From the NCBI GenBank assembly GCA_907165135.1, contig CAJRAX010000010.1:1-64000 (forward strand): DNA of 64,000 nucleotides, in the 5' to 3' direction. The translations under genes were made by a program, and so were the position numbers. Positions within the stretch are counted from its first letter, which is position 1, and the number at the start of each line of letters is the position of its first letter. Below, one piece after another: positions 1-11,800 of this stretch. This DNA comes from Oikopleura dioica. Its lineage: Eukaryota; Chordata; Appendicularia; Copelata; Oikopleuridae. Below the pieces are notes generated by a model. That model saw only the letters and a program-made list of their open reading frames with translations, had not been told where the DNA came from and did not search any database.

Positions 1-3000
1 GAGATCATTTTTCTTGTACTTTTGTCACAATCTTGGGGTATTTTTCAACATCATTATTCGTCTCATCAGTTAAATTCCGCTGAGAATAACTTTTATATGC
101 TCTGCATGTCGCCGAAATTCGTCCTTATCATTTTTAACAGTGTACCACAGGCCACTCGGGGATTTAAACGTAACTTCATAAGGACCAATAAATGGAGGAA
201 TTTTTCGCGGAAATTTTTGATAAGAACTTTATCGCCTAAATTATATTCTTTGAACCGGGGATTATCAAATTTGTTCATTCTTTTTGTTTTTCTTGTTCAA
301 TTTTTGCACGAATTTTCTCAAAATCAACGTCGATTTTATCTCCGTATGTTCGCCAATAAGGGTCTTGAAAATGATGACTGCTTTTATACCAGTTTCTACA
401 CAAAATGGGGTTGTTCCGAGTACTGTATGTAGACTACTGTTTATTTCGTGAACAATTTCAAACAGAAAAATATCCCAATTCACCCAATTTGAACGAGCCC
501 TAAGCCTGGCTTTTATGGTTCTATTGACGTTTTCAACTTGCCCATTAGATTGGGGATGGCGCGGGGAATATAATGCACACAAATTTTGTTTTCTTTCAAA
601 AATTTTTCAATCAAAACGTGTTCCTTCGCGTTATCTAAAACCATATATTTTGGAAATTTTGGATTTCTAAATAATACGCTTCGAAAATTTTGCAGTAAAT
701 AATCCGATTTTTGCAAGATAAGGGCTCCGCATAAACTTTTGCTGAAACCGTCAATAACCACCATTACATATTTATGACCAAAATCAGTTTCTTGAAGTGG
801 GCCGATTAAATCGAAGTACAAAATTTCAAAAGGGCCGCTTGGTGTTTCAGATTTACCTAAGGGAGGTTTGTTAGGCTGTAAATTTGGTTTTGAAATTTGA
901 CATTTGTGACATGATTTAATAAAGCTCGCGACTGTGTTTTTAATCCCGGCCAAAAATACTTTCTACAAATTTTTCGGCTGTTATATCGATTCCAAAATGA
1001 GAATGATCATGATATTCGCTGCAAATTGTCTCTGTCAAAGCCTCGGGGACGCAAAATCTTTTTGATATGCTGGAGAGTTTATTGCTAGTTCCCCGGACTC
1101 AAGAATTTCAAGGTCAGGTCTACGTAAAAATATGGGTAAAGCTCACTAGCTGGGTTATTTGGCCATCTATCAATTTTAACGAAACGTCTTACTTGTGATA
1201 ATACTCGGTCAGATTTTTGAAACTCAACAAATGATTCAGGGGTAAACTCTATTTGATTGATTGAACAATTTAATGTATTACGACTAAGGCAATCACTTAT
1301 TTTCATTTGATGAGTTTTCTTTGTTCAATTCGAAATGAAAATCCCTGAAGCTCCGTAAACCATCTTTGAATTTTTAAATTACTTGTCTTGAAGGATTGAG
1401 CGTATTTTACGCAAGAATTATCAGTAATCAAAGAAAATCGACATAAGCAAGATAAGCTCTCCATCGTTCCATACATGTTTTCCCACTATATAGCTCTTTT
1501 TCCAATGTCCCGTATTTTTGTTGTGCCGGCGTAAAATTTAGCGAGTGGTAAGCTATCGGTTGCAAGCAATTATGCGAATGATGGTGATCTTTATTTCGCT
1601 CCGCGCAAAGATAAAGAACTCCACCAAGACTATGGTTGGATGCGTCAGTCTCAAGTACAAAAACACCGTTATTTAGTGGGGGGATTTTGAGCTCCAGAGT
1701 ATTATGGCAGATGATACTTTTGAGCTTTTCGAGTGAAATCGTCGCCTCTTTTGTCCAACAGAATGAACCTCTGTACGTTTTGGAAATTTCCACTCCCAGG
1801 GGTGCAAAATTTTTAATAAATTTTCTGTGCTGCGAAAGAAGTCCGAAAAGTGATTGTGCCTCCTCTCGGTTTCTTGGAATAGAAAGATTTTTAACCGCTT
1901 CGATCTTGTCCTGTGATGGCCGTATTCTCCCGTTAAAAATTTCAAATCCCAAAATGCATGCTTTTCGCTCAAAAAAACTCGCTTTGTCAATATTTATCCG
2001 TAAATTATTTTGATCTAAAATTTGAAAAAATTTAGATAAATTGGCTAGGTGTTCCTCCTCTGTTCTTGAATGGACCACTAGATCGTCAAGATATGCGCAA
2101 ATTTGAGTTTTTGGCGTGTCTCGTAAAATAACATCCATGCATTTTGCGAAATGAATAGGGGCATTTTTAAGACCCATCGGAAGCCTTTTCCAAGTAAATT
2201 GTCCGTCTTCAGTCGAGAAAGCTAGTTTTTCTCGCGATTTCTCATCCACGAGACACTGATGAAATCCTTTGCGCAAATCAACGCAAGAAAAAATAAGGCT
2301 ATTTTCTAAAACCCTAAAACGTCCTCAATTTGTTGCAGCGGATGATGCTGCTGAAGCGTAAATGAATTTAATTTCCTGTAATCAATACACAGTCTGAATG
2401 TACCGTTACGTTTTCTTACGAGTAACGCGGGGCTATTATAGGGTGAATTTATTCGCATTATTATGTCTTGACCAAGGTAGGACGTAAGAGTACCGGTCAT
2501 TACTCCCCGCAAAGCATATGGCGTTCTGTACATATTGCTACAAATCGGGCGATCAGTCTCAAGTTCAATCGAAAATTTTTCAAGGTTCGAGACAGGCAAA
2601 TCATCGTCCTCGTCTTGAAATAAATGGGTATACACACCAAGAAGATCAAAAAATTTTGGCTGATTGTTTTTCGATACATCGCCTATTTTTAACCGCGAAA
2701 GAAGAAAATTAAGATCTTTTTTTGAGGGCTTTATGCACGCGATCTCAGCTATTTCTGCCAGTTTCGCAAAAGCCGTGCCAGCAGGAATTTTCACTGTAGA
2801 ATTCAGGGGATTTATAATAAGAATACGAAAAATGGAGATTCGGGATCAACTCTCTGAAATGATTCTATTAATTCGAGCTTCGAATTTTTGAGCTGGCTTT
2901 TTCTAAAAAAGGTTCATTGATCTGTTCAAATGAGGAATTTTCAAGTCGATTATTTGCTCACTTTTGCCTCGAAATGTGAAATTTTGTTCAGAAACGGCAT

Positions 3001-3477
3001 AAAAACTGTCTTGCTCAATGTTATTTACTGTTGGGCTTTGTGATGAATTATTACATAAATTTGCCATACGCTCGATAGGACCAGATTTAAATAGACGATT
3101 ACGATGAAGATTGATCATTATTTCATTAGATTTCAGTGCTTCCGAACCGAGAATTGCCTCACAATTGTCATTTACAATATAAAATCGCGATTTACCCCAC
3201 TTTTCCGTTTTAACATGAAAATCACATTCAACAAAACCAAGAATTTCAATACTTCCTCCACCATAATTTTTAGCAAAAATATCAGGGCTTGAATTTTAAC
3301 GTTATCGGGAATAAATGATTTAGGCAAAAGATTAAGTTGGGAACCTGAATCGACAAGCATTTTTATTTTCTTTGAAAAAATTATCATTTCTACAAAATAT
3401 TGTAATCCAATGCGAAAAATTGAACAAGTTCTTGGAACTGGTGCCTGACCAGGGCTTTCAGTTCCATTTACTCGTTT
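1..3477 (-). pseudogene. pol: pol (protease, RT, RNase H, integrase) of copy A, frameshifted and incomplete
   Basis: Homologous throughout to the intact pol of copy B. Recognisable pieces, read right to left, are the aspartic protease with its DSGSQ motif (about 3350), the RT with LPMGLKNAP and YLDD (about 2080-2190), the RNase H with ETDAS (about 1645), the H2C2 zinc finger with CHKC (about 900) and the integrase core with FDLIGP and SNGQVEN (about 540-810). The frame is lost at many points, each by a single-base (sometimes two-base) change in a homopolymer, so no single frame covers more than about 280 residues. At the gag/pol junction two T residues are missing (3475-3478 against six T in copy B), which happens to place gag and pol in one frame. 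Either a recently dead copy or an intact copy with uncorrected sequencing indels; the pattern favours the latter. Confidence 0.88.
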
Positions 3478-4565
3478 TGAAGTTTCCTCTCCCTCGATCC
3501 GAGCAGCTCTGTAAATTCTATCGGGATTATCGGGACAAGCCGTTTTCATGTGGCCTTTTTCTGACAAAAGTGGCAGGTAATAAAGGGCAATGTGATCTAA
3601 AATGAGTGTCTGTGTTACAAAATCCACAAAATCGTCGAGGCCTTGGCCGATCCGAATTCGGCGCGCCCAAATTTCGACTTTGAAAATTCCGTTGCTGGTT
3701 ATTTTGGCGCGTCAAACTCTGATCGTTGCGGCGATCAACTTCTAATTTTGCAATTGTTGCCGTTAGTTTTTCAATTTGATCATGAAGCGCACACGCCCGT
3801 TTTTCCGCCGCCTCTTCTGATTTTTCTGTTCAATTTTCAATTGAGAAATTTGGTCCTCGAAGGACATTGTCGATTTCGAAATTAAGTCAGAAGTCGACTG
3901 AAAAAACGAGCCAAGTTTCGCGTCAATTTCGATTTGGGCAATTTTGGGGATAGTTTCATTTCGTTTTCTTTTGTCAAGAAATTTGGATATTTCCTCGGGG
4001 TTTTTTCAAGCATACACTGATCGCGAAGAAAATTCTGCAGTTCAGGCGTGAGCGATTTTCTAAATTGCGCGTCGATAATGTATTCTCTCGCGTCCGGTTT
4101 TTGCGTTATTTTCTCCGCGACTGTTTTAACACGTGACAAAAAATCTCGAATTTTTCATTGTTCTCGCTCTTTCGGGCGAGATTTTCCATTTTTCTTTGTT
4201 TCGAAGGATTTTTCCTCGGGCGATTCGTCGCCAAAAACAGACGTCAAAAAGACAATTTTTCCTCAGCTGATTCAAATCCATAAAGATCTTCCCCGTATTC
4301 CCTAAGAAATTCGGGCTCGCATGAATTGTAAACAAAAGAACTTGAAAGGCGCGAAAATTGAGCCTCGAGGTCCTCTTTGTTTTCGGGTTTATTTTCCGCG
4401 AGAGATTTTCAAAAATCCATTTTGCTCGCTGTAATTTGTCTTTTATTGTGGAATTAATCAAATTAAATTCAAAATTTCTCATTCCTAATCTTATCATTTG
4501 ATTCGGGAAACAGAAAAAAGCGCATGACTCTTGTACAGTACCTCTTCAGGAGTTGGGGTCACCAT
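3468..4565 (-). pseudogene. gag: gag of copy A, frameshifted
   Basis: Homologous to the 369-residue Gag of copy B. The start codon position is the same: its A is the last LTR base (4565) and its TG comes from the primer-binding site. The capsid-like helical region, the coiled coil before the nucleocapsid and the region of both CCHC knuckles can be followed, but single-base contractions (near 3565, 3592, 3825, 4000, 4140, 4190, 4215, 4250, 4408 and 4508) break the frame. No bases are missing on a larger scale, so the damage is entirely short indels. Confidence 0.85.
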
Positions 4566-4971
4566 GATACGGAAGCGGCTGTCCTGCAAGAATTTTGCTC
4601 GATCTCTAACTCTAGAATGCCAAGCCAAAACAACGAGAATTAAATTTAAAATTTGCGTGGTTTTATTTATGATTTGAATGACGGAAAAAGGCGCGACGCG
4701 GGGTTAAATAGCAGCGAGATTCGATCAGTGTTTTTGAACAAGCGGTTGTTTTTGAAAAACAATTTTTCTTTCGAAAACAAGGAAGAGAGCCCGTGGCTTC
4801 TTTTAGCGGTTTTTCTTGCGGGAAATCCTTTCGGATCGATTTCTTTTCGGAAGAGGAGCTGGTCGAACTTGCCAAGCAAGTTATTTTCAAAGGTTTTGGG
4901 AGCCGGCGCCGCGCGTGACGAGATAAAACGCAAATTAATTATTTTTTTCATAATAAAAAGCAGAAAATAAT

Positions 4972-5017
4972 AACAGCCACTTAAACTTCTCACTATGTGA
5001 CCGTAGAAGTGACTGTT
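4972..5017 (-). promoter_or_regulatory. LTR stem-loop with CACATAGTG apical mini-hairpin (copy A)
   Basis: In the sense strand AACAGTCACTT pairs with AAGTGGCTGTT (11 bp). The one non-Watson-Crick pair is a G-U wobble in the sense RNA but a C-A mismatch in the antisense strand, which favours an RNA-level structure. The loop holds TCAC-ATA-GTGA, itself a 4-bp mini-hairpin. The same loop occurs with unrelated outer stems in the LTRs of elements C and D. Confidence 0.6.
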
Positions 5018-5516
5018 AATTATGATTGAAATAAAAAAAGGATGAGAAAAGTTAAAGAATATATACAAAATTTTTACAAATAAATTGAATAAAATTTGGT
5101 CAGGATTTTATAAAATAAATTTATCAAAATTGAAATCATAGAAGAAGCAAATTCCAAGGAACATACCCGGGGGAAGTTACTGTCGCGGTTCGCACCGTAT
5201 CTTCTCTTACGGATGAGCTAATTTGCGACAAGCGGACGCACTGACAGAGAGTTTGTCCGACCCCACGGCACCGAGATGATACGACGGTTTATCGGCTCGT
5301 TGGAGTAGTTGTTTTTGAAGAAGATGTTGACGGCTATCTTGTTGTAGAAGTTGAATCGTATGAACTGTCAATAATCGAACTTTAAAAATCGCAAAGCAAT
5401 GACAAGAAATATCAAGAAATAAAATAAACATGCGGTTTTGCGAATTGCATATTTTTGGATGAATTGACGTCAGATCGCACTAGAATAGTCAGAAACGAAT
5501 TAAGATTTTTTCCAAA

Positions 5517-5530
5517 GTATGCGTACATAC
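5517..5530 (-). promoter_or_regulatory. LTR stem-loop with TACG tetraloop (copy A)
   Basis: Sense strand GTATG, loop TACG, CATAC: a perfect 5-bp stem. Stems of different sequence around the same TACG loop occur in elements C, D and E. Confidence 0.55.
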
Positions 5531-5863
5531 ACCTTAATCCTAGACTGAATGAACCCTTAATTAGTTTCCGACCCGTTGATTATGATGAGAGCATATGAGC
5601 ATTCCAATGGTAAAACGTATAGATCGTAAGGAGATGACATGATGATACGACAATTTTGGGTCAATCTGGCTCGTAAAAACTGACCATCTTTTCATTTTGA
5701 GTAGAATATCGTGAAATGATTTTTTGCAAATATGTCGGATCAATTTGGTGATACCAAGCTGACAAGACAAATTTAAACCAACGTAGAACCGAATTGGCGT
5801 AAATATTTGGCCGTGAAATAAAATTTTTTATTTGGCTTGAGGCGTTGTTCCCTAAGGATATCA

Positions 5864-8800
5864 AACGCATCAGAATTTTTTTTATTTTTTTTCGATTTTT
5901 TTGAACTGTAAATTATCTGAAAACGCCAAAAAACGCATCAGAATTTTTTTTATTTTTTTTATTTTTATGAACTGTAAATCATCTGAAAACGCCAAAAAAC
6001 GCATCAGAATTTTTCTTAATTTTTTTTATATTTTTATGAATTGTAAATCATCTGAAAACGCCAAAAAACGCATCAGAATTTTTATTAATTTTTTTTCATT
6101 TTTATGAACTGTAAATCATCTGAAAACGCCAAAAAACGCATCAGAATTTCTTTTATTTTTTTTATTTTTATGAACTGTAAATCATCTGAAAACGCCAAAA
6201 AACGCATCAGAATTTTTTTTTTATTTTTTTTTTTTATTTTTATGAATTGTAAATCATCTGAAAACGCAAAAAAACGCATCAGAATTTTTCTTTATTTTTT
6301 CGTTTATTTTTATGAACTGTAAATTATCTGAAAACGCCAAAAAACGCATCAGAATTTTTCTTAATTTTTTTTTTTTATGAACTGTAAATCATCTGAAAAC
6401 GCCAAAAAACGCATCAGAATTTTTATTAATTTTTTTTTATTTTTTTATAAACTGTAAATTATCTGAAAACGCCAAAAAATGCATCAGAATTTTTTTTTAT
6501 TTTTTTTTGTTATTTTAATGAACTGTAAATCATCTGAAAACGCCAAAAAACGCATCAGATTTTTTATTAATTTTTTTTATATTTTTTTGTACTGTAAATT
6601 ATCTGAAAACGCCAAAAAACGCATCAGAATTTTTATTAATTTTTTTTTTTATTTTCATGAACTGTAAATCATCTGAAAACGCCAAAAAACGCATCAGAAT
6701 TTTTCTTAATCTTTTTTTTTATTTTTATGAATTGTAAATCATCTGAAAACGCCAAAAAACGCATCAGAATTTCCTTAATTTTTTTCGATTTTTTTGAACT
6801 GTAAATTATCTGAAAACGCAAAAAAACGCATCAGAATTTTTATTAATTTTTTTTTTTATTTTTATGAACTGTAAATCATCTGAAAACGCCAAAAAATCCA
6901 TCAGAATTTTTATTTATTTTTTTTTATTATTTTTATGAACTGTAAATCATCTGAAAACGCCAAAAAACGCATCAGAATTTTTTTTATTTTTTTTTTATTT
7001 TTATGAAATGTAAATCATCTGAAAACGCCAAAAAACGCATCAGAATTTTTCTTCTTTTTTTATTTTTATGAAGTGTAAATCATCTGGAAACACCAAAAAC
7101 GCATCAGAATTTTTTTTTTTTTTTCATTTTTATGAACTGTAAATCATCTGAAAACGCCAAAGAACGCATCAGAATTTTTTATTTTTTCGATTTTTTGAAC
7201 TGTAAATTATCTGAAAACGCCAAAAAACGCATCAAATTTTTTTAATTTTTTTATTTTTATGAACTGTAAATCATCTGAAAACGCCAAAAAACGCATCAGA
7301 ATTTCCTTAATTTTTTTCGATTTTTTTGAACTGTAAATTATCTGAAAACGCAAAAAAACGCATCAGAATTTTTTTTATTTTTTTTCGATTTTTATGAACT
7401 GTAAATCATCTGAAAACGCCAAAAAATCCATCAGAATTTTAATTAATTTTTTTTTTATTTTTATGAACTGTAAATCATCTGAAAACGCCAAAAAACGCAT
7501 CAGAATTTTTTTTTTTTTTTTATTTTTATGAAATGTAAATCATCTGAAAACGCCAAAAAACGCATCAGAATTTTTCTTCTTTTTTTTTTATTTTTATGAA
7601 GTGTAAATCATCTGGAAACACCAAAAAACGCATCAGAATTTTTTTTTTTTTTTCATTTTTATGAACTGTAAATCATCTGAAAACGCCAAAATACGCATCG
7701 GAATTTATATTCATTTTTTTTTTATTTTTATGAACTGTAAATCATCTGAAAACGCCAAAAAACGCATCAAAATTTTTTATTTTTTTCGATTTTTTGAACT
7801 GTAAATTATCTGAAAACGCAAAAAAACGCATCAGAATTTTTTTATTTTTTTTTGATTTCTATGAACTGTAAATCATCTGAAAACGCCAAAAAACGCATCA
7901 GAATTTTTCTTAATTTTTTATATTTTTATGAACTGAAAATCATCTGAAAACGCCAAAATACGCATCAGAATTTTTATTAATTTTTTATTTTTATGAACTG
8001 TTAATCATCTGAAAACGCCAAAAAACGCATCAGAATTTTTTATTTTTTCGATTTTTTGAACTGTAAATTATCTGAAAACGCCAAAAAACGCATCAGAATT
8101 TTTTATTTTTTATTTTTATGAACTGTAAATCATCTGAAAACGCCAAAAAACGCATCAGAATTTTTCTTAATTTTTTATATTTTTATGAACTGTAAATCAT
8201 CTGAAAACGCCAAAAACGCATCAGAATTTTTATTATTTTTTTTTCATTTTTATGAACTGTAAATCATCTGAAAACGCCAAAAAACGCATCAGAATTTCTT
8301 TTTTTTTTATTTTTATGAACTGTAAATCATCTGAAAACGCCAAAAAACGCATCAGAATTTCTTTTTTTTTTTTATTTTTTTGAACTGTAAATAATCTGAA
8401 AACGCAAAAAAACGCATCAGAATTTCTATTAATTTTTTTATTTTAATGAACTGTAAATCATCTGAAAACGCCAAAAACGCATCAGAATTTTTCTTAATTT
8501 TTTCGATTTTTATGAACTGTAAATCATCTGAAAACGCCAAAAAACGCATCAGAATTTTTCTTAATTTTTCGTTTATTTTTATGAACTGTAAATTATCTGA
8601 AAACGCCAAAAAACGCATCAGAATTTTTTTTTTTTTTATTTTTTGAACTGTAAATTATCTGAAAACGCAAAAAAACGCATCAGAATTTTTCTTAATTTTT
8701 TTTTATATTTTTATGAACTGTAAATCATCTGAAAACGCCAAAAAACGCATCAGAATTTTTCTTAATTTTTTTCGATTTTTCTGAACTGTAAATTATCTGA

Positions 8801-11800
8801 AAACGCCAAAAAACGCATCAGAATTTTTCTTAATTTTTTATATTTTTATGAACTGTAAATCATCTGAAAACGCCAAAAAACGCATCAGAATTTTTTTTTA
8901 TTTTTTTTTTATTTTTTTGAACTGTAAATTATCTGAAAACGCAAAAAAACGCATCAGAATTTCTATTAATTTTTTTTTATTATTTTTATGAACTGTAAAT
9001 CATCTGAAAACGCCAAAAAACGCATCAGAATTTTTTTTGTTTTTTTTCGATTTTTTTGAACTGTAAATTATCTGAAAACGCCAAAAAACGCATCAGAATT
9101 TTTTTTAATTTTTTTTTATTTTTATGAACTGTAAATCATCTGAAAACGCCAAAAAACGCATCAGAATTTCCTTAATTTTTTTCGATTTTTTTGAACTGTA
9201 AATTATCTGAAAACGCCAAAAACGCATCAGAATTTTTTTATTTTTTTATTTTTATGAACTGTAAATCATCTGAAAACGCCAAAAACGCATCAGAATTTTT
9301 CTTTTTTTTTATTTTTATGAACTGTAAATCATCTGAAAACGCCAAAAACGCATCAGAATTTATATTCATTTTTTTATTTTTATGAACTGTAAATCATCTG
9401 AAAACGCCAAAAAACGCATCAGAATTTTTTTATTTTTTTCGATTTTTTTGAACTGTAAATTATCTGAAAACGCCAAAAACGCATCAGAATTTTTTTATTT
9501 TTTTATTTTTATGAACTGTAAATCATCTGAAAACGCCAAAAACGCATCAGAATTTTAATTAATTTTTTTTATTTTTATGAACTGTAAATCATCTGAAAAC
9601 GCCAAAAACGCATCAGAATTTTTTTAATTTTTTATATTTTTTGAACTGTAAATTATCTGAAAACGCAAAAACGCATCAGAATTTTTATTAATTTTTTATT
9701 TTTATGAACTGTAAATCATCTGAAAACGCCAAAAATCCATCAGAATTTTTATTTATTTTTTATTATTTTTATGAACTGTAAATCATCTGAAAACGCCAAA
9801 AACGCATCAGAATTTTTTTATTTTTATTTTTATGAACTGTAAATCATCTGAAAACGCCAAAAACGCATCAGAATTTTTTTATTTTTTTTTATTTTTATGA
9901 ACTGTAAATCATCTGAAAACGCCAAAAACGCATCAGAGTTTTTTTATTTTTATGAACTGTAAATCATCTGAAAACGCCAAAAAACGCATCAGAATTTTTT
10001 TTATTTTTTTATTTTTATGAACTGTAAATCATCTGAAAACGCCAAAAAACGCATCAGAATTTTTTTTATTTTTTTTATTTTTATGAACTGTAAATCATCT
10101 GAAAACGCCAAAAAACGCATCAGAATTTTTTTTATTTTTTTTTTTTTATGAACTGTAAATCATCTGAAAACGCCAAAAACGCATCAGAATTTTTTTTTTT
10201 TTTCGATTTTTTTGAACTGTAAATTATCTGAAAACGCCAAAAAACGCATCAGAATTTTTTTAATTTTTTTATTTTTATGAACTGTAAATCATCTGAAAAC
10301 GCCAAAAACGCATCAGAATTTTTTTTAATTTTTTTTATATTTTTTTGCACTGTAAATTATCTGAAAACGCACAAAAACGCATTTGAATTTTTATTAATTT
10401 TTTTTTTTATTTTTATGAACTGTAAATCATCTGAAAACGCCAAAAAACGCATCAGAATTTTTATTTATTTTTTTTATTATTTTTATGAACTGTAAATCAT
10501 CTGAAAACGCCAAAAAACGCATCAGAATTTTTTTTAATTTTTTTTTTATTTTTATGAACTGTAAATCATCTGAAAACGCCAAAAAACGCATCAGAATTTT
10601 TTTTATTTTTTTTCGATTTTTTTGAACTGTAAATTATCTGAAAACGCCAAAAAACGCATCAGAATTTTTTTTTTTTTTTTTTTTTGAACTGTAAATCATC
10701 TGAAAACGCCAAAAAACGCATCAGAATTTTTTTTAATTTTTTTTATATTTTTTGTACTGTAAATTATCTGAAAACGCCAAAAAACGCATCAGAATTTTTA
10801 TTAATCTTTTTTTTTATTTTTATGAACTGTAAATCATCTGAAAACGCCAAAAAACGCATCAGAATTTTTCTTAATCTTTTTTTTTATTTTTATGAACTGT
10901 AAATCATCTGAAAACGCCAAAAAACGCATCAGAATTTCCTTAATTTTTTTCGATTTTTTTGAACTGTAAATTATCTGAAAACGCCAAAAAACGCATCAGA
11001 ATTTTTATTAATTTTTTTTATTTTTATGAACTGTAAATCATCTGAAAACGCCAAAAACGCATCAGAATTTTTATTTATTTTTTTATTATTTTTATGAACT
11101 GTAAATCATCTGAAAACGCCAAAAACGCATCAGAATTTTTTTTATTTTTATTTTTATGAACTGTAAATCATCTGAAAACGCCAAAAACGCATCAGAATTT
11201 TTTTATTTTTTCGATTTTTTTGAACTGTAAATTATCTGAAAACGCCAAAAACGCATCAGAATTTTTTTAATTTTTTTTATTTTTATGAACTGTAAATCAT
11301 CTGAAAACGCCAAAAACGCATCAGAATTTCCTTAATTTTTTCGATTTTTTGAACTGTAAATTATCTGAAAACGCAAAAAAACGCATCAGAATTTTTATTA
11401 ATTTTTTTTTTTATTTTTATGAACTGTAAATCATCTGAAAACGCCAAAAAACGCATCAGAATTTTTTTTATTTTTTTTCATTTTTATGAACTGTAAATCA
11501 TCTGAAAACGCCAAAAAACGCATCAGAATTTTTATTATTTTTTTTATTTTTATGAACTGTAAATCATCTGAAAACGCCAAAAAACGCATCAGAATTTTTT
11601 TTATTTTTTTTCGATTTTTTTGAACTGTAAATTTTGAATTGTAAATCATCTGAAAACGCCAAAAAACGCATCAGAATTTATCTTAATTTTTTCGTTTATT
11701 TTTATGAACTGTAAATTATCTGAAAACGCCAAAAAACGCATCAGAAATTTTTTTAATTTTCTTTTTTATTTTTTTGAACTGTAAATTATCTGAAAACGCG

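Larger units (their letters stand above)
1..5863 (-). mobile_element. Ty3/gypsy-type LTR retrotransposon, copy A (3' end outside window)
   Basis: Minus-strand element of the same family as the complete copy at 28753-36958; position 1 corresponds to about 31067 of that copy, so roughly the last 2.3 kb of its 3' end lie left of the window. Its 5' LTR, primer site, gag and most of pol are present. By eye it is almost identical to copy B, yet both reading frames are broken many times, nearly always where a run of T, A or G is one base shorter than in B (for example near 550, 700, 740, 935, 1050, 2310, 3285, 3475, 3990 and 4410). True substitutions are few. The right flank after the LTR is AACGC, a satellite pentamer that would be the target duplication if the missing left flank matches. 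Confidence 0.93.
4565..5863 (-). repeat. 5' LTR of copy A (1299 bp)
   Basis: In element orientation the LTR runs from TGATATCC to CCGTATCA, that is TG...CA ends within a short terminal inverted repeat. It matches both LTRs of copy B over its full length, with a few substitutions (for example an A for G near 4671) and homopolymer differences. It abuts satellite at 5864. It carries the two family-wide stem-loops listed separately (4972-5017 and 5517-5530). Confidence 0.95.

Noticed and set aside
5901-10902. Dozens of ORFs of 60-120 codons in the satellite, encoding repeated NCKSSENAK peptides in plus or FSDDLQFIK peptides in minus
   Set aside because: They are readings of the tandem monomer. 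The peptide switches between two forms according to whether the A run has five or six bases, there is no shared start context, and no ORF stands apart from the array.
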